Part shown: piece by piece, positions 37,641 through 46,551 of the stretch
Layout of the letters: the number at the start of each line of letters is the position of its first letter
Position numbering within the stretch: the first letter of the stretch is position 1
DNA from: a virus
Strand: one strand, 5' to 3'
IMG/VR virus record: IMGVR_UViG_3300024336_000005
Span: 1 to 64,000 of that record
DNA length: 64,000 bases
The notes under the pieces: generated by a model
What the model saw: the letters and a program-made list of their open reading frames with translations, nothing else
Database searches by the model: none
Told to the model about the DNA's origin: nothing
Translations under genes and position numbers: made by a program

Positions 37641-39702
37641 TCTGAATTTCTCCTATGGGCTCTAGCTCACATCTGCAATTTGGATGGAACGGAGGAAGGT
37701 CTTCTTGTGTAACACTGTCTAATTCAATAACAATGTTGTTCCATACGTCGAAGTCTTCTCCACCTGGAGTAGCCTTAATTACAGCTGTATCGAACCCACT
37801 GGCCTTCATTGCAGCAACCTTTGATAAGATTCTTGCTCTGTGTGTTAGAGTTCTCTCTATAAAGCGGATCCTATACTCTAGTCTGTCGATAGTCAAGTTA
37901 TCTCTTCTGCCAACTGCCAGCTCTGCTGCAGTTCTTCCCGCAGTAGCTCTGAAGAGTCTTGTGACGTCTGTCTCAAACTGTCCATGAATTCTATCTGAAA
38001 TATTACGGACTCTCTGCAACAGGGCACTGCTTGCGGAAAACCCTTGCAGGCCTGAGATGGATGCTCTGTCAATCGTTGTCTTGAAGCGCCTCTTTATCTG
38101 TCCTTCTGCAGCCATGAAGATTTGGCGGATGAAACCTAGGTTTATCTCCCCGCTTCTAACCTCCTTGAGGTCTCTCGCAAGAGAGCCATATATCTCTGCG
38201 GCCACACCGTCCTGAACTGAGCTCCTGGCCTTTGTAGGGCCGGTAGATGTGCCGTGCTGGTTAGAGGGTTGCTGCTTAGCTGTAGCGGCCCTGTTGGCCG
38301 CCTGAGCCCTACTGGTGGCCTCTGTCTTCTCCACCTCCAGTTCCCCTTGCTTCTCCATCTTAGGAATCTCAACTACACACAAGGCACAGTCCTCTGATTC
38401 CTCTTCAGTCATAGCTTCCCAGCCGGATAGACTTCTAGCTTCTGTCCTTGAGATTAGGTTGGATGTGAAGAGCAGCATGTAGTGGTTCTGCAGTTTGATC
38501 TGTGCTTCGTGATCAATCTCTGTAAAGCGGAGTTCTACATTGTTCTCTTCTGACAATGGGTCAAAGCCGAAGGTGCTCTCAAGTAAGAGCTCCCTTAGGA
38601 TTTCAAAGTTGAATGAGTCTGCAAGACACTGCTGGTAGAACTTAACGTTACCGTGAGCCAGCTTAGACATTGAGTCTGCTGTTGCTCGGTTGGCCGTGTC
38701 TCCGTCGCCGAAGTCGAGCTGAGACATTCCTGAACCTGTGATGACCCTCTTCTTGAAGTGCTCAATGAAAGGCTCTGGTCTGATAGAACGACTCTCCGCG
38801 CCAAGTCCAGAAATCTCATGTCTCTCTGGGGTTACAAGCATTCCATCGGAAGGCATGTCTCTTACCATTGCCCTGACGATATCTACCTCTGTTACGCCGT
38901 CCTCATACCTTTGCATCGGTGCGCTTTCTGTTCCAACCTTATATTGAAACAGGGGGTATATGTGCTGGTAGACAAGGTTCTCTACATGCTCCTCTATCCT
39001 TCGTAGAGCTGTAACATCTTCTATAACTGGGTGCCACGGTGGGGTTGCAGTTAGGAAGTGAGGCTTCTTGTTCACAGAGATGAAGATTACATCTTCAGGT
39101 CTATAAATCTTAAACCTTCCATCTGGCATGATGTGCTTGTAGGAAATGATTCTGTTGTTTGTGCCGGGCTTAACTCTCATAGTGTCTGGTGACACTACAA
39201 AGTATCCGGCGACGGGCTTCAACTTCCTCGTCCCAGCAGTCCTAACCTTACCCCCTGATTTATCCACACTCCTTGCTTTGATTATATAGCAGTTGTGGTA
39301 TCTAAGTAGAGTTCCCATGATCTCGATTAAGAAGGACCTTAGTGTCTGGTCCTGTGCAACTTCAATCTGGCGGAAGCGTTCCTTGATGTACTTAATTGTT
39401 TCCTTGTTCTTTCCGACGAGGGTATGCCCTTCCTTCATGGCAAGAGCAAGCTTCTTTAGGTTCGCTTGGAAAATGTATGAGTCAGTATCCTCTGCCGCCC
39501 CGATGTCAATCAAAGGGTACTCAGACTCATGGTATCCATGGTCGTCTGCCCTAGCATTTGGAACGGGAGCGATGTATGTCATCGACTCCCTCTTAATTGT
39601 TCCAGGGATTCTCTTAATCAATCCTATTGAAGGAGGATTGGCGTCCTGCTCAGACTCCGGCATCTCTTCCGCAGAAAAGATTTTAATGTTTGTCTCTGTC
39701 AT
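37630..39702 (-). CDS. Portal protein with MuF-like C-terminal domain
   Basis: A 690-residue protein. Residues about 60-430 fit a portal: IRYKHIMPDGRF-like RFKIYRPEDVIFISVNKKPH, PWHPVIEDVTALRRIEEHVE, and VITGSGMSQLDFGDGDTANR followed by ADSMSKLAHGNVKFYQQCLADSF in the stem-crown order. A Gln/Ala/Thr linker (about 455-490) leads to a helical domain ending in LPPFHPNCRCELEPIGE, the signature of MuF/minor head proteins. The portal is the DNA entry ring; MuF proteins are packaged in small copy number. Usually these are separate genes, so this is a fusion. Confidence 0.8.
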   Translation of the reverse strand: MTETNIKIFSAEEMPESEQDANPPSIGLIKRIPGTIKRESMTYIAPVPNARADDHGYHESEYPLIDIGAAEDTDSYIFQANLKKLALAMKEGHTLVGKNKETIKYIKERFRQIEVAQDQTLRSFLIEIMGTLLRYHNCYIIKARSVDKSGGKVRTAGTRKLKPVAGYFVVSPDTMRVKPGTNNRIISYKHIMPDGRFKIYRPEDVIFISVNKKPHFLTATPPWHPVIEDVTALRRIEEHVENLVYQHIYPLFQYKVGTESAPMQRYEDGVTEVDIVRAMVRDMPSDGMLVTPERHEISGLGAESRSIRPEPFIEHFKKRVITGSGMSQLDFGDGDTANRATADSMSKLAHGNVKFYQQCLADSFNFEILRELLLESTFGFDPLSEENNVELRFTEIDHEAQIKLQNHYMLLFTSNLISRTEARSLSGWEAMTEEESEDCALCVVEIPKMEKQGELEVEKTEATSRAQAANRAATAKQQPSNQHGTSTGPTKARSSVQDGVAAEIYGSLARDLKEVRSGEINLGFIRQIFMAAEGQIKRRFKTTIDRASISGLQGFSASSALLQRVRNISDRIHGQFETDVTRLFRATAGRTAAELAVGRRDNLTIDRLEYRIRFIERTLTHRARILSKVAAMKASGFDTAVIKATPGGEDFDVWNNIVIELDSVTQEDLPPFHPNCRCELEPIGEIQNGR

Positions 39703-41141
39703 TAACTTAGCTCACTCATCCATTGGCGAAGCTGATCTTCGCTCACACCGCTGGAGCGCTGGAGACACTGCGATAGAGAAATAGGAATCCTAACTCTAGC
39801 ATTGCTTGCAGTGCGGTCCGCTGCTGTGCCACCGGGGGTGGGTTGTTGGTTAGCTACCGGAGCCAACGGTCTATCATTGGCGTTCGGTGGAAGAGGGTCG
39901 GGGTCACCGTCTCCGCCTCCTGTATCAGAATCCTCTTCAATTACAATATCATCTGGGAATCTATCATTGGCCTCATCGACTACTCTTCTGACATTGTCTT
40001 CACTACAGAGTTCATCGATGTCACCTAGTGACACTATGATCTTCAAGATCTGAATTATTGTTAAAACGCTTCTCATCTGCTGAATGAAGGATATGTTCTT
40101 ACTTGTAAGAAGCCACTCTCCTCCTAATAGATCCATAACAGCATCTTGTGTTTTAATTACCTGAAGCTCAATCCAGTCTGTGACCTCTCTGATAATGCTA
40201 ACCAAGTAGGCGGGGATATCATTGGCAATGAAGCTGGTCGCTTTCCTTGGTTCCTCTCTGATGGTCTTTCTTACCTTCTTGGTTAGGCCGGCGGTCTTAT
40301 CAAGGAATTTATCTCCCCTGCCTGTGATTACATCAGCTTCGAAGTGAAGGATGTCCGGACCTAATGTATTTGATACCTTCATGTCCCTCAGCCCCTCGGC
40401 GGAAACAATGATTGCATTCATTATACACTCTATCTGATCTACATAGAACTGTATGTACATATTAAGGAAGTCTTCAAGCCCTGCGATGTAGGGCTTGAGT
40501 ATCATACCTAGGATATCCTTTAGGATGCCTGATGCATTAAACTTTATGCTCTCTATGGTCTTAACTAGCCAAGCAGTAAGTGCTGCTATTAGCACCAACA
40601 GGTCCTGTGGACATAGGTTTCTAAACATGTGGAGGAAGGCACAGAGTTGTTCTATTACTTCGTTTCCTATCAACATGTCTTCAATCTTTGTGAGCCATCC
40701 AAAGCGAGCCATTAGGTCTGCATTAAGAATATCTTTTAGTCTGTCCCAATCAAAGTCCTTCCACTCCCAACTCTTATTGCAGGGGATACAATCTTCCAGG
40801 TTCTTAAAGAGGGAGTCACTATCTCCCCCTGTTCTTTCTGACGGCTGGAGGGCTGACCCTATGCGGCCGCCCTCTGCGAATAGAGGAGCTGTTGTAGATG
40901 AGACGACTGCATCCTGGGCGGGGTCGTGTGCATCCTTCTGGGGGTCCTTTGTGACTCTGTCTGCTCGAGTTCTTCCTACTTCACTCATCCCTATTGTGCG
41001 GACAACATCTCTTGCGACAAACCCTTCTATTGCAAGGATTGAGTTATCTCCATTGAGCATCTGCCCCTGAAGATAATCCTCGTACCCCTTAATGATGGAG
41101 CCGAGGTTCTGCCTCATCTCTAATGCTAGGTCTCTATTCAT
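39702..41141 (-). CDS. Large head-region protein of unknown function
   Basis: A 479-residue protein. After an N-terminal helical part comes CIPCNKSWEWKDFDWDRLKD with a C-x2-C, then a long hydrophobic/helical centre (residues about 160-260: LCPQDLLVLIAALTAWLVKT) and an acidic, Pro-rich C-terminus (GGGDGDPDPLPPNANDRP). It overlaps the portal gene by one base and the upstream gene by four. It may be a portal-associated or internal head protein; there is no family match by eye. Confidence 0.5.
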   Translation of the reverse strand: MNRDLALEMRQNLGSIIKGYEDYLQGQMLNGDNSILAIEGFVARDVVRTIGMSEVGRTRADRVTKDPQKDAHDPAQDAVVSSTTAPLFAEGGRIGSALQPSERTGGDSDSLFKNLEDCIPCNKSWEWKDFDWDRLKDILNADLMARFGWLTKIEDMLIGNEVIEQLCAFLHMFRNLCPQDLLVLIAALTAWLVKTIESIKFNASGILKDILGMILKPYIAGLEDFLNMYIQFYVDQIECIMNAIIVSAEGLRDMKVSNTLGPDILHFEADVITGRGDKFLDKTAGLTKKVRKTIREEPRKATSFIANDIPAYLVSIIREVTDWIELQVIKTQDAVMDLLGGEWLLTSKNISFIQQMRSVLTIIQILKIIVSLGDIDELCSEDNVRRVVDEANDRFPDDIVIEEDSDTGGGDGDPDPLPPNANDRPLAPVANQQPTPGGTAADRTASNARVRIPISLSQCLQRSSGVSEDQLRQWMSELS

Positions 41142-41548
41142 ACTGAGGGATCCAAAGGATTGATGGGAGGAATAGCAAGAGGGTTAGGGTCTATGCGACT
41201 CTCCTGGAAAGAGATACCGGCGCCAGTCGGTTGAGGTACACCTCCTCGTACAATAAGACTTTCTCCTATTGTCGGAGTTGGCTTAACTGTGGGAGATACC
41301 GGGAAGACGGGGAATGCAGAGGGTCCGGTAGATACACCTGTAACCGGGTGGATGTGAAGCTGTAGGATTGCCTTAGTTTCTTGGAGCTCCGCAAGGACGG
41401 TGGCCATTGCTGCGTCCATGTCGCCCTTATGATAGAAGTCTCCCACTATGTAGGGGTATAGCCTTAGGTACAACTTTTTAAATTGTTCCTTAGCTACATC
41501 CCCTGGAGATCTCGTTAGAGACGAGATCAGACTATCTAATAATGCCAT
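41138..41548 (-). CDS. Small head-region protein
   Basis: A 136-residue protein with a helical first half (EQFKKLYLRLYPYIVGDFYH, a segment with MDAAMATVLAELQETKAILQ) and a Pro/Val-rich second half that looks disordered. It is coupled by overlaps on both sides (17 and 4 bases). It is unrecognised; it probably belongs to the packaging/portal block. Confidence 0.45.
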   Translation of the reverse strand: MALLDSLISSLTRSPGDVAKEQFKKLYLRLYPYIVGDFYHKGDMDAAMATVLAELQETKAILQLHIHPVTGVSTGPSAFPVFPVSPTVKPTPTIGESLIVRGGVPQPTGAGISFQESRIDPNPLAIPPINPLDPSV

Positions 41549-41978
41549 TCTCTGCCTCTCCTATTTGGACTGCAATATCCTTGTCTAACTTTAGGGCGGC
41601 GACATACATCTTATAGTCGATGCGGTCGTTAACGCCCTGGAAGATGGCAGCAACAGATTCAGAGAGTGCTGGGAATTCATTTGGGTCAAACTCAAACACA
41701 AGCTTATCATTTCTTTCAACGAGCTTATCTAGAATGCTATCGGCTCTGTCTATTAGTTCTGTATATCCCTCTGAGAGTTCGACTAAGGATAGGCTAACAT
41801 CCTCTTCTTCTGCCACTGCGCTCTGTGCTGTCCCAACTGCTCCGGCTTCCTTAGACTTAGACTTGTCTACCTTAGGCTTGCGAAAGAGCGCTCCTCTATT
41901 GTCCTCGGATAGGCCCTTGGCTACTGCAGGAGAAGATACTGTTACCGCAATGTCAAACCTGGTAGTAATGATAGCCAT
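41532..41978 (-). CDS. Small head-region protein
   Basis: A 148-residue protein with a short beta N-terminus, a charged Lys/Ser-rich linker (RKPKVDKSKSKEAG) and a helical C-terminal half. It is unrecognised. It overlaps the start of the 136-residue gene by 17 bases and touches the stop of the upstream gene by one. Confidence 0.45.
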   Translation of the reverse strand: MAIITTRFDIAVTVSSPAVAKGLSEDNRGALFRKPKVDKSKSKEAGAVGTAQSAVAEEEDVSLSLVELSEGYTELIDRADSILDKLVERNDKLVFEFDPNEFPALSESVAAIFQGVNDRIDYKMYVAALKLDKDIAVQIGEAENGIIR

Positions 41979-42448
41979 TAGACATTGCTCTCAGTGTGCG
42001 TCACCTGCAAGGAGAACTGCGACGTACCTATTGGGGCGGCCTTAGACATTGATACATAGATCCAGAAGGGGTAGTAAATCCTATCAGGGGATCCTACTGC
42101 TCCTAGCTCTGGTACGGTTGAGGTGTCCCCGTTGATCAGGGGAGATGCGAGCGTGGCTAGGGCGTTGCTTGGTGCGGCAGCCCACTCTGCATCGGTCGGC
42201 TTATTGTCTCCAGACAGGAGCTTGATGGAGACTGTCCCATCGACAATGTCCGCGCCAGCGGTAGAGGTTGGCTTAATCTCAATGGCATCATACCACTTTG
42301 CCGCATCGTCATTCCTGAGGAATAGCTTCTTTACGAAGCCCGTTCCTCCTGGACGAATCCCAACTGCTATCGGATCTCCAAAGGTTGTAGCCGTAACCTC
42401 TGTAAATAGGAGAGTAGACTCATCAAGCCTATAGATCTTTACTGCCAT
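41978..42448 (-). CDS. Beta-sandwich-like protein next to terminase
   Basis: A 156-residue beta-rich protein (VKKLFLRNDDAAKWYDAIEI, VSIKLLSGDNKPTDAEW, IYYPFWIYVSMSKAAPIGTS) resembling a jelly-roll or Ig-like fold. It overlaps the terminase stop by one base. It could be a connector or a surface protein; the sequence shows no active site. Confidence 0.5.
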   Translation of the reverse strand: MAVKIYRLDESTLLFTEVTATTFGDPIAVGIRPGGTGFVKKLFLRNDDAAKWYDAIEIKPTSTAGADIVDGTVSIKLLSGDNKPTDAEWAAAPSNALATLASPLINGDTSTVPELGAVGSPDRIYYPFWIYVSMSKAAPIGTSQFSLQVTHTESNV

Positions 42449-44412
42449 TATCTTCTGCCTCTAAGTAAGTTTGATCTTCTAATCGGACCACGGCCTCCGG
42501 GCTTTGATCCATTTCTTCTCGCTATCTGTCCTCTTACGTGATCCACTGCTTCCTTTGTTGGCATGGCTCCACCGGAGGTTCGAATGTGAGAAGGAGGTAT
42601 GTAACCCTTATCTGCTTCGGCCATCTCTTCTTTCTTATTGCTCATCGCTAGCTTATGGATAGCTCTAGATCTAGGCCTACTTGATTCAGGTACAGAGCTG
42701 ATTGTATCGCTTCCTGGGTGTCCTGTAAATCTAACAATAGGAATAATCTCAGGATTCCCCATCTTTGTGAACTTCATAGCAAATGCAAAGAGGGCAAGAA
42801 TGAACGCATCAAGGGCGTGGTCCGGCAAATCGTCTGAGACCATCTTGTAGGATGGTCTTCCGTTCATTCCAATCTTGTCGATTACATAACCTCTAAGCTG
42901 CCTCTCCAGGTCTGCGTCATACTTACTTAGCTGTATGTTCATCTCTTCGAAGGCTCTGATTGCATTCTCTACAATGGCAGGCTTTGCATAGACCTTATGC
43001 GTCTGCCCTGTGGTTGGGTGGCGGATTTCAATCTTGCTGCCAAAGTCAATTGCCTCGACAATTGACTCTAGTCTCTTGTCTGCTGTATTGGGAGCTGCTG
43101 CTCTGCCGAACTCATTTAGATATTCGATCTGCATTGAGCCTGCGCCGCGATCAACATAAATTGCGACAGGGTTCCACTTCCTGTTTAGCCTTATGAGCTC
43201 TTGGATAGCCTGATACTGCGTGTTGCCTTCTCTGAAGACCTGCCCCTTATCGACAACCTTCCACTGCTTAAAGTCTGCAGAGGGGTCTACTCCTATCACA
43301 TAGCACTCTGTACCGTTGACTGGGTTCCAGTCAACTCCCATTGCATAGATCCACCCTGGAGTGAATACCTGATCACTGTAGAAGTAGTCTCCGTCATCAA
43401 TGGCCACATCAATATGGCCATGCTGGAATACGCCCTCATTAAGCTCGCCGTACTCAGCAAGAATCTCATGAATGTACTTAACGCCTAAGTTCTCTCTCTT
43501 CTGTTCTATCTCCATGTCCTCATCCCAATTGGGACGACACATAGAAGGATAGTGGAAGGATCTAAACTTGGGGTTTAGGTCCCACTTCCAGAACTGCTCT
43601 CTCGCTCCTGAGGGAGTAGAGGACACGCACATTACTGTGTCCTTGTGCTCTGAGAGGATTGCTACGATAGCAGAGAGGTCGCTTGTGGTTAGGTAGTCGC
43701 CCTCGTCGATAACAATCATATCTGCCGACTGGCCACGAATTGTTTCATTTCCCGATACGAAGCCTCTCATGAAGGATCCGTTGGCTAGCTTAAGAAACCT
43801 TTGGGGTGTCTTAACAAAGCGGTTACCAGGGGAGTCTAATGTGGAGGAGGTCTTGATGAACTCCATAGCGATGCTAAAGATGATGTCCAGCTGTGCGATG
43901 TTAGGAGTGATGACAAGGATTCTATATCCTTCCTCTGTGAACATCCGGTGGAGCATCTTCATTACAAGAGTCCAGGTCTTTCCACTTCGCCGGCCAATCC
44001 TATAGATCTGTCTACGGGCAGTGCATTTAACCATCATCTCCTGATAGTAGATAGACGACGGATCTAGGTCATACCTTTCAACATTCTCACCCGAGGCTCC
44101 CTGAGGGAGCCAAGGGCCTCTTATCTTTGTCTCCATATCAGGGACAGTAATATTGTCCTCAGCCCAGAGCACTGGATCCTTAGTCCTGGCGTAGGTCTCC
44201 ATTCCCCGCTGGCCAAGGGCCTGCTGAATAATAGGGTCTGTAATCTGAACGACATGAGTCATAGGATCTGCTGGGATGCCGTCGCACTTAATCGCGAACT
44301 CACCCTTAGCAACTATGGTCTTGCCGCTCTCCTCATCAATTATATCAGAGGTAGCCTTATTTCTTTGGATGCACATTACACATCCGGGATGGAGATCTTT
44401 AGCTTCTATCAT
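42448..44412 (-). CDS. Terminase large subunit
   Basis: A 654-residue DNA-packaging motor. It has Walker A GRRSGKT at residues 140-146, Walker B MIVIDEGD at 232-239, and the coupling motif SSTPSG at about 264-269. The nuclease domain shows GVDWNP (Asp 361), a second Asp in YVDRG (about 421) and DHALDAF (about 531-537), the RNase H-like acidic triad. The first 100 residues are an extra domain containing C11-x2-C14. It translocates DNA into the prohead and cuts concatemers. A small subunit was not recognised upstream. The start lies nine bases from the next gene. Confidence 0.93.
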   Translation of the reverse strand: MIEAKDLHPGCVMCIQRNKATSDIIDEESGKTIVAKGEFAIKCDGIPADPMTHVVQITDPIIQQALGQRGMETYARTKDPVLWAEDNITVPDMETKIRGPWLPQGASGENVERYDLDPSSIYYQEMMVKCTARRQIYRIGRRSGKTWTLVMKMLHRMFTEEGYRILVITPNIAQLDIIFSIAMEFIKTSSTLDSPGNRFVKTPQRFLKLANGSFMRGFVSGNETIRGQSADMIVIDEGDYLTTSDLSAIVAILSEHKDTVMCVSSTPSGAREQFWKWDLNPKFRSFHYPSMCRPNWDEDMEIEQKRENLGVKYIHEILAEYGELNEGVFQHGHIDVAIDDGDYFYSDQVFTPGWIYAMGVDWNPVNGTECYVIGVDPSADFKQWKVVDKGQVFREGNTQYQAIQELIRLNRKWNPVAIYVDRGAGSMQIEYLNEFGRAAAPNTADKRLESIVEAIDFGSKIEIRHPTTGQTHKVYAKPAIVENAIRAFEEMNIQLSKYDADLERQLRGYVIDKIGMNGRPSYKMVSDDLPDHALDAFILALFAFAMKFTKMGNPEIIPIVRFTGHPGSDTISSVPESSRPRSRAIHKLAMSNKKEEMAEADKGYIPPSHIRTSGGAMPTKEAVDHVRGQIARRNGSKPGGRGPIRRSNLLRGRR

Positions 44413-44420
44413 TTAATTCC

Positions 44421-45089
44421 TTAGATCAAGCCAGTCGGGATAGTTCCAAATGGACTGCGTCTTGCGCCGGCCTGATAGGACAACGTCCCCGGATCAGCTC
44501 GCACTGGCTTCCGCCTGTTTACAAAGCTTGATGTGCCAGTTGACATGTCCGCTCTCGTTGGGAGTCGACTCCGCACATGACTTGGAGGTATATTCGCAGC
44601 CGACTGAAAGGGGTCTGCTGCTCTTATCATGCCATCTCCTGCATGTCTCTTGGCTGGTGGCGATCCGATGTTTCTTGATCTCTGAAAGGGATCTAAGGCT
44701 TGAAGGTCCGCCATTGGCCTGGGGGGAGCGCCTACGGCGCGAGCTGTCCGCCTGGAGTGATCCCTATACTTTGAGGTCTTGAATTTATTGCGTTGCACAG
44801 GTCCAATAAATGGCTGAGGTCCCATTGGCCCCTGGCCTCTGGCCCCTGCCATAAACTCGTCTCGAGCTGACCTAATTCCTGCGCCAGCACGGTGAGCCCT
44901 ACGACGCGCAGCTGCGCCCTGTGCTCTTACTGCAGTCTTGCCTCTTGCGGCAGCCTTTGAAAAGCCTCTCATCCCCATTCTCATCATGCCAACGGCCATG
45001 ACTGAGCCTGCACCATATGCTGCAATCTTTCCCCAGTTGACCCCAGGCTGCTCGTTGTACGAGCCGTTCATTTGATTATAGCCGCCCAT
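44421..45089 (-). CDS. Basic protein with N-terminal hydrophobic segment
   Basis: A 222-residue protein, rich in Arg, Gly, Ala and Pro. Residues about 20-45 are hydrophobic (IAAYGAGSVMAVGMMRMGMR), the rest is strongly basic and seems disordered (RAQGAAARRRAHRAGAGIRS). It resembles the 200- and 293-residue proteins a few genes upstream in style. Such proteins could bind DNA in the capsid or be ejected ahead of it. It is unrecognised. Confidence 0.5.
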   Translation of the reverse strand: MGGYNQMNGSYNEQPGVNWGKIAAYGAGSVMAVGMMRMGMRGFSKAAARGKTAVRAQGAAARRRAHRAGAGIRSARDEFMAGARGQGPMGPQPFIGPVQRNKFKTSKYRDHSRRTARAVGAPPRPMADLQALDPFQRSRNIGSPPAKRHAGDGMIRAADPFQSAANIPPSHVRSRLPTRADMSTGTSSFVNRRKPVRADPGTLSYQAGARRSPFGTIPTGLI

Positions 45090-45091
45090 CG

Positions 45092-45556
45092 CTAGCTCCT
45101 TGAGTTCAATGCAACCATACGATCGAATATAAAGTAGAACTTAGATTCATGTCGTGTGACCCTATCTTGATGACAGGACTTGCATAATGTTATACCATTT
45201 TTTACATCCAAAGTCTTCTCTGGAAATAAATACTTCGGCCTAATGTGATGCACCTCTAGTTTCCCACCAAGGCGTCCACACATTTGACACTGGAAGCAAT
45301 CTCTTTTCAGAATATACTCCCTCCAATCTGCATACCAAGGTGTACCATACAAGGCTTTCGCCTCATCATAGTTTCTTGGAATCTTTCGTAGAGTCGCTGA
45401 AGCTGTCGAAGTCCTTGAGGTCCTTCTCTTCCTGCGAGGCTTCCTTGGAGAAGATTTAACAATCTTCGTACTCCTAGCCTTTCTTTTCTCTCGCTCTCTC
45501 TTCTTCCTCTCGAGCTCCTTTAGCTTCTTCTCTACTGCGTTACTCATACTTAACAT
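45092..45556 (-). CDS. HNH endonuclease
   Basis: A 154-residue protein with a very basic N-terminus (Lys/Arg-rich, residues 10-50) and an HNH nuclease domain: C90-x2-C93, VHHIRPKYLF with H103-H104, and C125-x2-C128-H129 with an Asn at 120. HNH enzymes next to large terminase are known to help cutting at packaging ends in some phages; the location just upstream of terminase suggests this rather than a homing enzyme. Starts at ATG 45556 or ATG 45547 are both possible; both overlap the upstream gene. Confidence 0.8.
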   Translation of the reverse strand: MLSMSNAVEKKLKELERKKREREKRKARSTKIVKSSPRKPRRKRRTSRTSTASATLRKIPRNYDEAKALYGTPWYADWREYILKRDCFQCQMCGRLGGKLEVHHIRPKYLFPEKTLDVKNGITLCKSCHQDRVTRHESKFYFIFDRMVALNSRS

Positions 45557-46127
45557 GAGACAAAAACTTCAAATCCTCTGTGGCGGTCGCGTAAGCGATC
45601 ATAGTTCCCTTACTTGCCTTAACAAAAAAGAGTGCGGCCTCCTCCATTGAGGAGTAGTCCTTCTTAAGGCCCCAATTACAGAGCGTCCCGTACCTCTTCT
45701 CCTGATCTTCATTCATGTAGGAAAAGACACAGGTGTTGTGGCCTGACAAATCGCCAAAGGCGTCAACCCACCTAAGGGTCAAAACCTTAACGTCAAAGAC
45801 GCCAGGAACGAACTGAAGCATCTTGGCCGCATAGATGGCAAACTCATCGCAATCAGTCTGAAATTTCAATCCTGTCCTAATCTTTCTTTCTACCCATTCT
45901 GCTGATCTCATCCAGCCGTGCTTAATCTTTAGGCCAAAGGCCTCCACGACGTCCGCAGACCAAACCAGGAGGTTGAGGCGCTGGACTGCCTGGATGACAG
46001 TGCCGTAGCGAGGGACCGGCAGGCCTGGCCAGAGCGTATCGTGGACCTTATTCGCGACCCTGCTAACAAAATAAGTCAACCAAAAGCTAAGCTTGGTCGC
46101 CGACCACCATATGATAATCTTCTTCAT
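45540..46127 (-). CDS. Transglutaminase-like cysteine peptidase fold protein
   Basis: A 195-residue protein with an N-terminal hydrophobic helix (IIIWWSATKLSFWLTYFV) and a transglutaminase-like catalytic pattern: TDCDEFAIYAAKM (Cys 93), SGHNTCVFSY (His 130) and LCNWG (Asn 151 in place of the usual Asp). Families with this Cys-His-Asp/Asn order are proteases, amidases or crosslinkers. It could cut host cell-wall peptides or process virion proteins. GGGAGGG lies nine bases before the ATG, so the 41-base overlap with the upstream gene seems real. Confidence 0.55.
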   Translation of the reverse strand: MKKIIIWWSATKLSFWLTYFVSRVANKVHDTLWPGLPVPRYGTVIQAVQRLNLLVWSADVVEAFGLKIKHGWMRSAEWVERKIRTGLKFQTDCDEFAIYAAKMLQFVPGVFDVKVLTLRWVDAFGDLSGHNTCVFSYMNEDQEKRYGTLCNWGLKKDYSSMEEAALFFVKASKGTMIAYATATEDLKFLSHVKYE

Positions 46128-46551
46128 TGCAAACGTCCCTCCCTTTGCAGAACCTCACGACCTTTCTCATAACACCTGGCAGTTGTGTAATGGTATAGCT
46201 GCTGTAGTTCTCCATAAAGCTGTTACGTATCTCATTAATCCCGATAACATATGCACCAGAATTCTTTAAATCTAAAATTAGACAGTGTGTCTCACTGTAC
46301 TCTTCTTCAAATCCTACGGCGATGACAAGATCTGTCTGATCTATTAGCAGTTCCCTCTCTTTCTTGGAGAGTGAGGCTATGTCTGCGCTACTTATTGACC
46401 TAATCTTTGAAGAATATGACAATCCTTTAGCCAATCCCAACGCTCTTGCGTGGTCATATGCCTCAGAGTTGGAAATTATTACAATACTTACTGCATGTTT
46501 GATACGACTATAGATTATCTTGGAGATCTGTTCGTCGTTTATTGATTTCAT
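46087..46551 (-). CDS. SIS- or Rossmann-like small protein
   Basis: A 154-residue alpha/beta protein. The alternation VSIVIISNSEAYDHARALG, then DQTDLVIAVGFEEEYSETH, then LILDLKNSGAYVIGIN looks like a SIS-type or Rossmann sheet in which SNSE could play the role of the sugar-phosphate-binding Ser-rich loop. SIS proteins bind phosphosugars. The call is by eye and weak. Two Cys residues are near the C-terminus (CKGRDVC). Codon use is more AT-rich than its neighbours. Confidence 0.35.
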   Translation of the reverse strand: MKSINDEQISKIIYSRIKHAVSIVIISNSEAYDHARALGLAKGLSYSSKIRSISSADIASLSKKERELLIDQTDLVIAVGFEEEYSETHCLILDLKNSGAYVIGINEIRNSFMENYSSYTITQLPGVMRKVVRFCKGRDVCNEEDYHMVVGDQA

